Below are positions 1 to 10,434 of a DNA stretch of 64,000 nt, in pieces. Position numbers and translations under genes: made by a program. The notes under the pieces were generated by a model. The model made no database searches. It worked only from the letters and a program-made list of their open reading frames with translations, and had not been told where the DNA came from. Position 1 is the stretch's first letter; every line of letters starts with the position of its first letter. Origin of the DNA: Enoplolaimus lenunculus (Eukaryota; Nematoda; Enoplea; Enoplida; Thoracostomopsidae); the NCBI GenBank assembly GCA_030248215.1, contig JASANG010000471.1, positions 1-64,000 on the forward strand. Direction: 5' to 3'.

Positions 1-781
1 CTATACCTCTATACCCGTAGAGCTGTTCATCTACTGTAAGTGATTCGGACGGTATATAATGAAGACGTAAGTTGGACTGAAATAGGTCCCAAACATCTCG
101 TATAGCAGCCATTTTGTCACTTTTTTGACGCTCCCGGCGAGTCAGTTTGTTGTCGAATGTTACATTTTCCAGCAACTGTTTCATTCTGTTTTTTGACAGC
201 GCGCAGCGGTAAAAGGGCCTGCTGTCGTTTTTGGTGAATAGTGAAGCCACTGGAGACATGTTATCGCGATCTGCACCAGCTCTGATTACCACCCCAAGCC
301 AAGCTTTCAGCTCGCACATTGGTAGCGTTGAAAAATTGCGCCCGCAGTCGCCTACTAGTGACTCGCTGAATTGTATGTAAAATGGGCTCGTTTATATAAA
401 GATAAAATGCTTGTGACTCTGTTGTAGGGTTTACTGCAGTGCCTTCGCGAAAGCGAATTATATTTCTAGCTAACACACGGACAGGCGGTGTTGTAGAATG
501 CCACTCAACACCCGTCGCTGACAAAAACACATTACTTCCACTAGAAGTCTCGTCCATATCGCTCAACTCACTACTAGATGCGTCCGATTGTTTTGCAATT
601 CACCATCACTATCTTGCTCATAAATAGCAGCCTCTTCACTACTGCATTGACCTAACTCAACTGATTCTGAGTCGTCATTTGAACTATTGTCGTCCGGTTT
701 GTCATCTTCTGTCTCTGAATCACTTGGTTCTAATACACGTCGTACGACCTCAGTCAAAGATAATTTATGCAAACCTGACAT
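1..781 (-). pseudogene. piggyBac transposase, N-terminal half, frame-broken
   Basis: Reading leftward from the ATG at 781 there is an acidic Ser/Asp/Glu-rich N-terminus, as in many piggyBac transposases. It is followed by the family core with ARNIIRFREG near 470, ELKAWLGVVIRAG near 280, FYRCALSKNRMKQLL near 200, DKMAAIRDVWDLF near 90 and LTVDEQLYGYRG at the left edge. These blocks lie in three reading segments. One frame change falls near 585, in a short A run, and one near 315, so the copy cannot make a full protein as it stands. The DDD catalytic residues would lie further left. Family assignment is from recognised core motifs. No domestication is suggested, because the frame is broken. Confidence 0.8.
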
Positions 782-1083
782 TTCCCTGACTTTACCTCAC
801 CATACAAAACCGTGTGTAAGAACAAAACGTTCCAATTCTTGTCAAAACTCAAACTATGATCAAATCAACATCTGTCTACATATGTAGACGGTCGGGTTAT
901 ATAGGTATATGACTCACTGTACAGCAAACTTTTGTTCCCACAATGCTATAAGTTTTTTATACTACTATAACAGAATAATTATCGATGGAAATTAAACAAT
1001 AGATTCTTAACTATAGCACCTGCCGAACAATCAATTGTCGAACTGGTTATGTCTACATATGTAGACTGTCGGGCCATTGAGGG
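1..1083 (-). mobile_element. piggyBac-type DNA transposon, one end, running off the left edge
   Basis: The minus strand encodes the N-terminal part of a piggyBac transposase (1-781). The outer terminus on this side is at 1083, where the inward-reading end begins CCC and is followed by the canonical TTAA target at 1084-1087. A 23-bp subterminal motif, built on the perfect palindrome GTCTACATATGTAGAC, occurs twice (874-896 and 1051-1073) in the same orientation. The other end and the catalytic aspartates lie outside the window. The frame is broken in at least two places, so this is a decayed copy. Confidence 0.85.
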
Positions 1084-1087
1084 TTAA
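874..1087. repeat. piggyBac terminal and subterminal repeats with TTAA target
   Basis: GTCTACATATGTAGAC at 874-889 and at 1051-1066 is a self-complementary 16-mer. Each copy is followed by (G/T)GTCGGG in the same direction. The outer copy lies 17 bp from the terminal GGG/TTAA. The arrangement suits paired transposase-binding sites, which is inference. Confidence 0.7.
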
Positions 1088-1282
1088 ACCCTAATTAGAG
1101 TCCATAAATGTCAATTTTTCCTTATTGTAGTGCATAAATTACTTCAGGACCAAATAAATTTGAGTTTGAGACCTTAAAGCATACTTTAGTTTTGAAAATA
1201 CATTCCTAAGTATAACCTTGCATTATTGCTCAAGCTTTGGAGACAAGACAAACGTTTAATTCTCAGCGGATAGTTGCTGTAC
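1088..1282 (+). repeat. fragment of the mariner-like MITE family seen whole at 3351-3787
   Basis: The block from GAGTCCATAAATGTCAA to TTGCTGTAC matches 3470-3655 in the same order and direction at moderate identity. It lacks both terminal inverted repeats. The piggyBac TTAA site adjoins it directly. Confidence 0.65.
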
Positions 1283-1412
1283 GGGAAAGAGTCAAATTCG
1301 ACTCACTAAAGCCGCACGAATGATTCTGGCGGAGCCGAATTTGACTCTGTTTGTGTAGTTCCGTAGAGCTTATTTCGGAGAGAGTCAATTTGACTCACCA
1401 TTTTTTGCAGTG
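1283..1412 (+). mobile_element. truncated MITE of the GAGTCAAATT family
   Basis: Repeated GAGTCAAATT and AATTTGACTC words lead to the right terminus ATTTTTTGCAGTG at 1412, followed by TA. The copy at 2007-2213 has the same right end and middle. The left terminus is missing here. Confidence 0.65.
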
Positions 1413-2006
1413 TATACCTATTGCGTAACAAACTCTCTGGTAAACACTAAACAATATAATATACACTTGTGCAATTCTTCTCATATCGCACTAAGCGTGA
1501 CTAAATATTCGACGTAGAAATTTGCACTAAAACATCTGTCACATTCAGTGACAAATGCACCTGGGGGATAGGCTGAACAACGGAGGATGACACCCTCGTG
1601 CATTCGAAAACTGACGTGTAGACGATTTTGCAGTGGCAAAATTTCTACGTTCAATTCACTCGCGAATAGCCTGAAGGCCTGGATACATGAGAAATATGAT
1701 TTATGCCGCAAGCGGATCTGGTGCGGTTCCTTACATTTAGTGCCTTTAAACGACAACGTTTAATCTGAAACAAATACAACGATAGAACACACTAGTAAGC
1801 CAGTTTTGCGCAATGCGCAAAGTTAGCGAATGCACAAATTTTTTCAGAAAGCAATCACATTTCTGTTCTTAGAAATAACATTGTAATTAAAACGCGCGAA
1901 AGTTGCCCAAAATACGTATGTGGGACATTCCAGCTTTAATATATAGATTATAGTATGAAAGAAGCTTATTGCTTCAAGGCTGTTAGCAATTTTAAGAGCA
2001 TTGGTA
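1413..2006. other. unassigned DNA between two MITE copies
   Basis: No recognised gene. A 58-codon plus-strand frame (1586-1762) and a 91-codon minus-strand frame (1481-1756) overlap here. Neither resembles a family I know. The missing upstream exons of the nucleotidase gene were looked for here and not found. Confidence 0.4.
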
Positions 2007-2213
2007 CACTGCAAAAAATGGTGAGTCAAATTGACTCTGTCCGAAATGGGCTTTTCCTGACTACATAAACCTGAGTCAAATTCGACTTCGCCACAGTCAA
2101 ATTCGACTCAATGAATAAAATTTGACTCTGGCGGAGTCGGATTTGACTCAGTTTGTGTAGTTCGGAACAGCCTACTTCGGATAGAGTCAATTTGACACAC
2201 CATTTTTGCAGTG
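2007..2213. mobile_element. complete mariner-like MITE, GAGTCAAATT family, 207 bp
   Basis: Inverted termini CACTGCAAAAAATGGTG and CACCATTTTTGCAGTG are flanked by TA at 2005-2006 and 2214-2215. The interior has at least six GAGTCAAATT(C/T)GACTC-like words in both directions, so the element can fold on itself. TA duplication suggests Tc1/mariner mobilisation. There is no coding capacity. Confidence 0.75.
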
Positions 2214-2364
2214 TACAATTTCATGATGAAAATTGAAAATTGACCAATTGTCGTATCTATCAATAAATGACAAACTTTACGCCCTTAAAAACCAGCGTTC
2301 GGTTGAGCCTGAATGACATTCTTTTCCAAATGATCCTTGAATTAAAGTAACATCATATTTTGAG

Positions 2365-3029
2365 GCAACTTCACAAAAGCGCAACTTCGTGAAGTAATCA
2401 ACAACGCAAATTTGCATTTCCGAGACGGTGTAGTGGAGTTTTTGCGTTTGCTCGAAACTCAACGTGTGCCTTTGGTAATATTTAGCGCCGGTATCGCGGA
2501 TTTCATTGAAATGGCTCTTGTACGCGACTACGGCCGTGTCCCAACGAACGTCCACATTATATCAAATCGTATGAAATTTGACACGCAAACAGATAAGCTG
2601 ATCGCATTTCAAGCTCCACTTGTACATACGTTGAATAAAAATGCGACAGTAATTTCTGAGCGTGACAAAGCTCAAATCGCTGCAAAGCTTAAACAGCGAA
2701 CGGTTTCGCTGCCCGCAGATACTTGCGACACTATCACACCTGAAACGCTTGCTGAATATAATTTTTTGGTACTCGGTGATTCGCTATTCGACGCACAAAT
2801 GGAGTTACTGGCTTGTTCAGCGAAATCAAGGGTAGCTAGGGTTGACGAAGGCGAAAGCGAAACCGATGCTCAAAGCACAAAAATAACAATCGGGTTTTTG
2901 AATCGTGATATTGAAGCTAATTTAGAGACGTATTTGAAAGAATATGATATCGTATTGGTTGACGATCAAACTTTTGATGTTCCAATGGAGATTGTAACGG
3001 AAGCTGCTAACAACCACAGACAAGTGTAG
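2365..3029 (+). CDS. cytosolic 5'-nucleotidase III-like protein, C-terminal exon (partial)
   Basis: This is the C-terminal part of a HAD-superfamily pyrimidine/7-methyl-GMP 5'-nucleotidase (NT5C3/UMPH-1 type), which removes the 5'-phosphate from nucleoside monophosphates in the cytosol. Visible landmarks are REVINNANLHFRDG near the start, motif II in IFSAGIADF, SNRMKFD, the HTLNKN segment, motif IV in LGDSLFDAQM, IGFLNRDIEANLETY, and YDIVLVDDQTFDV before the TAG at 3027-3029. The catalytic DxDxT motif I belongs in an upstream exon that I could not find in the 2.3 kb to the left. The frame is open back to a TGA at 2361. I place the exon start just after an AG at 2363-2364, which is weak. Two insertions relative to the vertebrate protein (about 25 residues before LGDS, about 15 after) are Ser/Thr/Asp/Glu-rich. 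It may be a real last exon or a truncated copy. Confidence 0.75.
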
Positions 3030-3124
3030 TAAATGCAAGCATATGATAGCGTTAGGCTCAGGCTTAGGCTTATGTTTATGAATATGCTTATAATACTGTT
3101 CCGCCCCTGTTCGTTACATTGGCC
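3030..3124 (-). mobile_element. end fragment of a TTAGGC-word hAT-type MITE (T family)
   Basis: GGCTTAGGCTTATG is followed by ACTGTTCCGCCCCTG and the terminal ACATTGGCC at 3124, matching the ends of the copies at 5861 and 24597. It begins within about 20 bp of the nucleotidase stop codon, so it would form most of the 3' UTR. Confidence 0.65.
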
Positions 3125-3296
3125 CGTAAAGGCAGCTTGTACACGCACCTCTATGCAATCTGTGTACGAAGTATAAAAGTATCGTATACTGACTTGCCTT
3201 GTGGTCAATCAATGTCTCCATAGTCGATTTGTGTTAATAGTCTAACGAACAAAATTGACGTTTCACTGAACATAAAAAATTATCTTTGTATTCCAT
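3125..3296. other. 3' flank of the nucleotidase exon
   Basis: AT-rich sequence. No AATAAA hexamer was seen in the first 250 bp after the stop codon, and no gene was recognised. Confidence 0.3.
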
Positions 3297-4110
3297 ACAT
3301 CTCATACGAGAGTTGTTATTCAGTTTTCAACACATTGAAATTTATAAATACTGTATTGAGCCGAATAAGGGGATAATAAGAGGAGGAGTCCCCATTTTGA
3401 GTCTGAATCAATAGGAGTCCGTATCCCTAATAAGAGGCCCTAAGCGGATAGTCTCTAAACCATGATTGGAGTCCATAAATGTCAATTAACCCTAATTGTA
3501 GCGTATACTCCAGGACAAAATAATTTGGGTTCGAAACTTTAAAACGTACTTAAATTTTGAAAGTACATTCCTATAAGTATAACCTTGTATTATCGCGCAA
3601 GCTATTGACACAAGAGAAATAAACGTTTAATTCAACGGATAATTGCAGTACCGGATATATATCAGTAAACGAAGGGTGGCGGTGCGTGGATTAAAAATAA
3701 ATAACAGTCCGTAACCGAATAACAAGGCGGGTACCCTCTCTGGAGGCCAAATAAATATCAGTCCCCCTCTTATTCGAGTCACTACAGTACACGATGCATA
3801 CGGTTTAACAATTATGCGTAAAACGTCTGGGTACGTCCAAAGTTTTGCCTGCGGTTCCTTCTCAGGCAGAAAATTATCTTCAACTATGGTAGAAATGCTG
3901 GTAGAAGTTGCGGTAATTTCGACTTTCCATACCTCCCATCCGAGCGTTCTGATTCAATTTTCAACATATGTTGAAATATAATCAGTACACAATGCATAAG
4001 GTTTAACAACTACGCACAAAACGTCTGGGTACGTCCAAAGGTTTGTTTGCGGTTCCGTCTCCGGCAGAAAAAATTACCTTCAACTATGGTGGTTGAAATT
4101 TCGGCAATTT
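3297..4110 (+). repeat. two-copy tandem duplication, first copy split by a MITE
   Basis: The block 3297-3350 plus 3788-3900 matches 3930-4110. Both contain CAGTTTTCAAC or CAATTTTCAAC, then GTACAC(G/A)ATGCATA, then AAAACGTCTGGGTACGTCC. The second copy has no MITE and shows the plain TA where the first carries 3351-3787. Confidence 0.75.
3351..3787. mobile_element. mariner-like MITE, 437 bp, TA target
   Basis: Inverted termini CTGTATTGAGCCGAATAAG and CTTATTCGAGTCACTACAG are flanked by TA at 3349-3350 and 3788-3789. The unoccupied TA in the neighbouring duplicate (near 3985) confirms the boundaries. No coding frame. Confidence 0.75.
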
Positions 4111-4146
4111 TGGTTGTAGAATTTTCAATGGTTTTACAAAGAATTG

Positions 4147-4338
4147 GGCCAATGTTACTTTAAGGGGCGTAACAGTATATTAAGCGTATTCCTAAGCCTA
4201 GCCTATTAGCCTAAGTGTTGCAAAAATGTGTTCCTAAGCCTAAGCCTAGGCCGAAACCTAAGTCTAAGCTTAAGCAAAAAATATAATATAGAATCTAAAC
4301 GTAATTTTTTATAGAACCACCAGAAACCGAACCCGTAA
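4147..4338 (+). mobile_element. T-family hAT-type MITE with 8-bp duplication
   Basis: Starts GGCCAATGTTACTTTAAGG. The interior carries CCTAAGCCTAAGCC words. The right end is shortened relative to other copies. AAGAATTG flanks both sides (4139-4146 and 4339-4346), which is an exact 8-bp duplication. Confidence 0.75.
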
Positions 4339-4676
4339 AAGAATTGTTTGGTTCGGTGCGTTTGACTTTAAAATTGTCAAAAGTTAAGCAATAAATTATC
4401 GGAAACTCTTAAACAATAAAACCTAAAACCGAAATATTTGGCAACACTTCACAAATGTTGGTACAGTTTTAATAGCAAATTAAACATTGTTTTAACAACT
4501 TTTATTTTGCTTCATACTTTCGGCGTAACTACTTAAGATCCAGATCCTGTATTTTTCACCTCTTGTTATATCCTGATTTTCGCAGTAGGTACACAAAATC
4601 TCTACAAGACGTGAGAGAAAGCACTGTTGAGATTTGATTTGTGATTTTCTCTGGAGAATTTACAGGTTAGTTTTAG

Positions 4677-4984
4677 CAAGAGTGGGTGATGTCCACTTGC
4701 AGAAGAGTGTGCAACTGATGCGGTAGTGCATTTCACAAAGTGTACCAGCACGCGTTTCATATTTGCTCGACCCCCCTGATTGGGGGGGGGGTAGTCACCA
4801 CTTATATAGTAAACATAGGAGTTAAAATATAATCGGAGCGACTTTAGCTAAAATTCAAAATAATGGTTCAACGTTAGCCACCCAAATAAGGGGGGCAGGT
4901 CAAAAATACAACGTGCGCTGGATACATTGTTTTGTGTACAGAATGTACCCAGTTGCACACTCTTGTGAAAATCATCCACTCTTG
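4677..4984. mobile_element. MITE with long inverted repeats, 308 bp (P family)
   Basis: Ends CAAGAGTGGGTGATG and CATCCACTCTTG form an inverted repeat of about 40 bp, including AGAGTGTGCAACTG near both ends. GTTTTAG flanks both sides (4670-4676 and 4985-4991), a 7-bp duplication. The interior has runs of G on either side of an AT-rich core. A degraded second copy lies at 18760-19075. Superfamily uncertain. Confidence 0.7.
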
Positions 4985-5341
4985 GTTTTAGTACAAGTTT
5001 TGCTGCAAACAATTGTTGGGTACGGCAAACGACTGTTTCTCAAAAGATCTAAAAAAACTGTTAACACCGAAGTCAGGATTTCTCAATAAAACGAGATCTT
5101 AATTTGTTTTAAGGGCGCAAATCATTTAAGAATCATTCAGTATTTAAATACGAATACAGTGTAATGTTTCGGCTCAAAAACAAAACGAAAATTTTATAAA
5201 AACTTAAAAATTTAAAGGACCATTCGCTGCGTTCTTGGTAACCAGGAATGCATCCATCTCTTAATTTGAGGAAATAAAATGAATTCATGAACATGCATGG
5301 TCTAAATTTACATATTTATATAACTTAATTTTTAATTACAA

Positions 5342-5640
5342 TACAAGAGGCGTGCCTCCGACTCCGGCTGAAAATCGACCTCCGGCTTTGGTAGAAATTC
5401 CGTCGGAGGCTCCGGCAATTTCATTGCGATAGATACCGCTTGTGTTGTGAGCGTTCAAGTGTAACCATTGGTACAATTTTAAAGTAATAAAAAATTTAAC
5501 ACTTAATAGATATCTGCTAAAATTAACAAACATAACATTGTTTCCTCTGTGATTTCGTGCCACCTCCGATCCGGTAAACTTATTAACATCAGCCTCCGGC
5601 ATTTTCCGTCTCCGGATGCTCACTGGTTTACAGCCTGATC
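5342..5640. repeat. possible hAT-type relic with CTCCGG words
   Basis: CCTCCGACTCCGGC and related words cluster at 5345-5415 and again at 5565-5620, with unrelated DNA between. This is the same architecture as the other short hAT families here. Termini were not recognised, so this is tentative. Confidence 0.35.
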
Positions 5641-5860
5641 GCCCCTCAAAGTAAACACTAGGTACCAATCAACAGCTGTGAACGAAACAAGCACTAATAG
5701 CTCAGTACGCATGGAACACGAAACTTAATTTATTAGAGGACTCAGGCAGTCAAACCATACAATTCAATGTGTACTGTATAGAAATAAAATCGATACATAT
5801 ATTATAATAATGTCATTGTATTCATTAAAAGCGTAGAACAACTGTCACGGTTCATTTATA

Positions 5861-6033
5861 GACCCATGTAAAGCTCTGGGGCGGAACGTTTTTCAGTGAG
5901 ACTACAAAAGAGTAAGCTTAAGCTTTAGACTAATTGTTTTGCTTGGCATAGGCTTAGGAATATGCTCATTCTTCCGCTTAGGCTTAGGAATTTGCTTATA
6001 ATACTGTTCCGCTCCTTGTTCTTTACATTGGCC
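5861..6033 (+). mobile_element. T-family hAT-type MITE
   Basis: Termini GACCCATGTAAAGC and TTCTTTACATTGGCC. Inside, GGCTTAGGAATATGC and GCTTAGGCTTAGG words match the 24597-24775 copy closely. The flanking 8-mers match only partly. Confidence 0.7.
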
Positions 6034-6949
6034 ATTATTAATAACAGGGCTATAAAGCAGCTATATTCATAATTATTAAAATGCTGTAATAAAAAATCAA
6101 AATTTTGCAAACTGCAAACAAATCCAATACATGCATACTTATGCACACGCTCAACTTATCAGATATCAGCTTTAAAACCGGTACCAATTAATCAGATCAC
6201 ATTTAAAATTTAGTCTAAACAGATCTGTATAACATTGTTTCTGTGTTAAACGCAATCCCTGCAAGTTCAGCTATCGAATCGTTACTATGTGTAATTAACC
6301 CACCCTCTTTTCCATGAGAAGAACAATTTAACGAGGTTTAAATTTCTTTGATCTCAAAGCAGCATCATCATCCAAAAATATTGAATTCGTACACTGTTTG
6401 TCTCATTTACCGTGGCTTCTGTATTTTTAGTGGTCACAACACCTACTTTCCACCAATTACTCATTACATTTTTCAGCCGCGAATTTAAAACGTTTCGAGT
6501 CATGAGGCCAATTAAAAATAGCCCACAAATCTCACTGAGTTCAAAACCGAAAGAAACAATCCACAATTATAAGTACACATATTACTCTTTTGTACAATTA
6601 AAAATTTAGCAAAAAAATAATTAATTTCGACAAAACGTTTAACAATCAGAGACTTTATCAGTATAGTAAAATTCGAGAAAAGACAACCTTAAAATCATAT
6701 CACCTCCCGCAAATATATAAACAGGTACATAAGCAAGAATTAAAAAAAATGCACTGCGAACGATGTTTATAATTTATACGAAGAAGCAGAAAAACATTAC
6801 TTGTGTACACACTGAATTTTTAATATTTATTGAATTGAAGCCGCAAAACAAGACAACACATGAAGCATCATACAAAGTAAGAACCGATCTTTGTGACTGT
6901 ATTAATTAGCGTTTATACCTTCTATCTCAATTGAAATGATTACAAATTC
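6034..6949. other. AT-rich intergenic DNA
   Basis: No gene, RNA or repeat recognised. The short open frames near 6354-6609 overlap on opposite strands and look like chance. Confidence 0.3.
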
Positions 6950-7060
6950 GGCCCATGCTATTTTACGGGGTGTCCAGGTTTTTGGTGGGTCTATAAAAGA
7001 GTAGGATTAGAATCTAGATTCATAATGTAAACTGTTACGCCTCTAAAAGTGACATTGGCC
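6950..7060 (+). mobile_element. T-family hAT-type MITE, short internal-deletion copy
   Basis: GGCCCATGCTATTTTACGG at the left and GTGACATTGGCC at the right, joined by the GGTCTATAAAAGAGTAGG segment also found at 31560 and 48877. The TTAGGC-word core is missing. Confidence 0.7.
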
Positions 7061-7481
7061 AATAATTATTTGCAGCCGTTCTACAGCCACTGATTTTTGC
7101 GTTCGGTGGTGTCCACTAAACGTTTGACTACGTTTAGTGAAGTAACTGACGTCAATTCAGGCTCTTGAATACTTTCCCCTGCAGGATAAATAAAGCTCAG
7201 GTTTTTGATTACGCTTAGGTTGCACAAAAGGCTTACTTATACCTACGACTCACACTATACCTATGACACTAAGAAGGGGAAACTATGATAGGAAGAATAT
7301 ATGGCACGACAGAGGTTCCTAAACATTGGCAAAATACAAACTGCAATTTGTAGCTAAGAATCCCTGACTAAAATCTGACACAAAACTGACTAATCAATCA
7401 TTCGTTAACAGAAAACGTCACGGCTTTTGTACACTTTCGTCCTCTCGCCACAGGCTTAGGTTTAAAAAATCGTATACCTAC
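7061..7481. other. intergenic DNA without recognised genes
   Basis: Contains scattered TTAGG/CCTAA words that may be old T-family debris. Nothing else supported. Confidence 0.3.
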
Positions 7482-7489
7482 GCTTATAC

Positions 7490-7842
7490 CAGGGTGCAAG
7501 CGGAATTCCGGTTCCGGCATTTTTTCACCTTCCGGTTCCGGTAAATTTTTACCGGATTTAAAAATTCCGGTGTTATAATTTGGCCGTTTAAGAATCTCTT
7601 TTGAAAGCCACTTGTACTCAGAATATAAGCCGTTGATGGTGGATTTCACTTCAGTCGACGACGAAAATCTAAAATACGTACAACAAATAAAATAAATACC
7701 TACGTTCGACTAAGGTTATTTCACAAATAATAGAGCAAAAATACGATTAAACTGAAATTTTTGGTGAAATGCATTCACTTTGCGGTTCCGGCAAAATTTT
7801 CAAATTCCGGTTCCGGTAAATTGTAATTCCGGTTGCACCCTG
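7490..7842 (-). mobile_element. hAT-type MITE, CCGGAA family (A), perfect target duplication
   Basis: Termini CAGGGTGCAAGCGG and CCGGTTGCACCCTG. GCTTATAC flanks both sides (7482-7489 and 7843-7850). CCGGAA/TTCCGG words cluster at both ends. The interior is nearly identical to copies at 8821, 9506, 28727, 56555 and 60656, so this subfamily is young. Confidence 0.9.
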
Positions 7843-7850
7843 GCTTATAC

Positions 7851-8812
7851 CTAAGCCTTTGCGCTTTGCCTAATCCTTTGCCTACCCTCAGCCTCAGCCG
7901 GACGTATAAGCCTTAACGATAAATGCCAGGCGAAAGTATACTACACATACAAAAGCTTTCGTTAACCTAATAACCACCGTCACCACATTCAGTCTAGACC
8001 CATCTTTGGCATCTAAACAAAATACCTCAACAACTCATGAAAACAAAAACACACCATGCGGACTACCGAAATACACCGGGTGCCAAAAGTATACAAATCA
8101 AAATCTCATCGCAAACACACAATATTTAATTAATGCGTTCATTTAGGGATACAGACCGATAGTAGCGCAAGCAAAATAAACCAATTGTAGTCCATCGTAT
8201 AAACACTGTTTATTTGAAATTACTGTCGTTGCCAATTTGAACTTTTGCTTCAACAACCAAAAATGACCGAGTCAGTTTACAACAACCGAGTACTTAAACA
8301 AGTTTATTTCAATGAAACACCTACACTACTAGACAAAATACATCACATCGGATTTAAAAATTCAGCGGCTGTTCCAAACAAGTAATTTAAATTAAACACC
8401 TAAACTTGACCAAAACGTATCACATCGCGTCGAAAACTTCCGTGGCTCCGCCACAAATTTCTGGCATACGTTACGCCGAACGGTATAGAAATACTGAAAA
8501 ATAGTCGCGATCGAAGCGATCGACAAGATAAACCAGCTAATTTTAGTACTAAGTGTTACCCGTAGACATTTTACAATTTCGATTCGTGTTGGGACGGTTT
8601 AGACCTAGTGTTGCACTGTTGGATCGACCAACGACGAAATTATTGTTTACGTATAAACATGCGTAATAAATAGATTTCAATTAAAACTGCTTGTCCACGG
8701 GTTTTTAAATAGGCCGAATCCAGCAATGTTTTGATATATTCATTCCTTACCGATATATTTTGTTTGGGTTTGCTTGCAGTATAAAATTAACTCTTGCAAG
8801 CCGTACAATTAT
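7851..8812. other. intergenic DNA without recognised genes
   Basis: CCTAAGCC-like words at 7850-7930 are probably T-family debris that element A at 7490 landed in. The rest, including a stretch of short A-rich words around 8020-8420, shows no gene. Confidence 0.3.
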
Positions 8813-8820
8813 ACGTATAC

Positions 8821-9197
8821 CAGGGTGCAACCGGAATTACAATTTACCGGAACCGGAATTTGAAAATTTTACCGGAACCGGAAAGTGAAAAATGCATTTC
8901 ACCAAAAATTTCATTTTAATCCTATTTTTGCTCTATTATTTGTGAAATAACCTTAGTCGAACATAGGTATTTATTTTATTTGTTGTATTTTAGATTTTCA
9001 TCATCGACTGAAGTGAAATCCACCATCAATGGCTTATATTCGGAGTACAAGTGGCTTTCAAAAGAGATTCCTAAAAATTAGCAAAGTTAAGAAAACGGCC
9101 AAATTATAATACCTGAATTTTTAAATCCGGTAAAAATTTACCGGAACCGGAAGGTAAAAAATGCCGAAACCGGAACCAGAATTCCGATTGCACCCTG
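8821..9197 (+). mobile_element. hAT-type MITE, CCGGAA family (A), perfect target duplication
   Basis: Termini CAGGGTGCAACCGG and GATTGCACCCTG. ACGTATAC flanks both sides (8813-8820 and 9198-9205). The interior holds a short open segment (about 9000-9081) ending in a stop, after TATTTTAG, that looks like the last exon of a deleted transposase. Confidence 0.9.
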
Positions 9198-9290
9198 ACG
9201 TATACCTACTTATTAGTTATTACTCAACTTAAATGAAATGATTTCATCAAAATCGGCAATACAGATGATTACGTAAACAGTTCAAGGCAG

Positions 9291-10434
9291 CAGTGTTGAA
9301 CCGATATATCGGTATCGGTAAAATGAGAATACCGGTATTTCTCGAAGTATATATATATACCGTCACTGATACGTTTTTTACTGTCACCTCAGACCAATTT
9401 AGTCGAATATATAATTACGTAGCATCTATAAAGAAATATATTACGTAACTCTGGCCTTAAAACGGTTTTCGAAAATAACGATTTATCAAGATACGTGGTT
9501 CATGCCAGGATGCAACCGGAATTCCGGTTACGGTTCCGGCATTTTTTCACCTTCCGGTTCCGGTAAATTTTTACCGGATTTAAAAATTCCGGTGTTATAA
9601 TGTGGCCGTTTTCTTAACTTTGCTAATTTTTAACAATCTCTTTTGAAAGCCACTTGTACTCCGAATATAAGCCATTGATGGTGGATTTCACTTCAGTCGA
9701 CGACGAAAATCTAAAATACGTACAACAAATAAAATAAATACCTACGTTCGACTAAGGTTATTTCACAAATAATAGAGCAAAAATACGATTAAACTGAAAT
9801 TTTTGGTGAAATGCATTCACTTTGCGGTTCCGGCAAAATTTTCAAATTCCGGTTCCGGTAAATTATAATTCCGGTTGCACCCTAATAATATATACTAATG
9901 ATGGGGCTGTTGCCAATATATCGTGGTCGGAGACCACAATCAGGCTAACAATGGAAGACCTACAAGATTAATAGTGTGTTTTCGATTGTCACGACATCTT
10001 TTTATATTTACAACAAATATTCTAAAACCACACTGAACGCAATGCAGATTGACGGCGTCGAAAATTCGCTGGACACATTGCGTCATTCACTTGTTCGTTC
10101 ATTGCGTTTTGTTTCTGTGAGACATTTTTTACTGGAGTTTGCTTTGTCCAAAGCACCAAGCCTTAACCGAAACTAATACGTAACTGTGGCCTTAAAACGG
10201 TTTTCGAAAATAACGATTTATTAAAATACGTGGTTCATGCAACGCTGAAATGTACCCGTCTTCGAAAATTTAAATATCAAACCACGAGAGAAGGTAATAA
10301 TTTGCGTTAGTCACATGACATTTAACTTTCAATCTCCAAGTTTTATGGTGTGATCGTGTACAAGTTAAGTAAAGTATCCGTACCGGTATGCAAACATTGG
10401 TACCGTTATATATATTGCAGTATCGGTTCAACAC
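9291..10434. mobile_element. larger hAT-like element with GGTATCGG words, holding a nested MITE
   Basis: CAGTGTTGAACCGATA at the left mirrors TATCGGTTCAACAC at the right. A 65-bp block (near 9440-9505) recurs at 10180-10222, so the interior was duplicated. The A-family MITE 9506-9884 is inserted beside the first copy. No clear flanking duplication and no long coding frame. Confidence 0.5.
9506..9884 (-). mobile_element. hAT-type MITE, CCGGAA family (A), nested
   Basis: CAGGATGCAACCGG at the left, GGTTGCACCCTA at the right, interior nearly identical to 7490-7842. The last base is changed and the flanking 8-mers do not match. Confidence 0.8.

Noticed and set aside
1586-1762. 58-codon plus-strand frame as the missing upstream nucleotidase exon
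   Set aside because: No DFDxT motif or other cN-III signature. It ends at a stop with no matching donor.
2277-2555. 92-codon minus-strand frame overlapping the nucleotidase exon
   Set aside because: It is the shadow of the plus-strand coding exon. The plus frame carries the HAD motifs.
3030-3085. TTAGGC-like runs as an interstitial telomere tract
   Set aside because: The runs recur within defined MITE ends at several places, so they are the word of a transposon family and not a telomere remnant.
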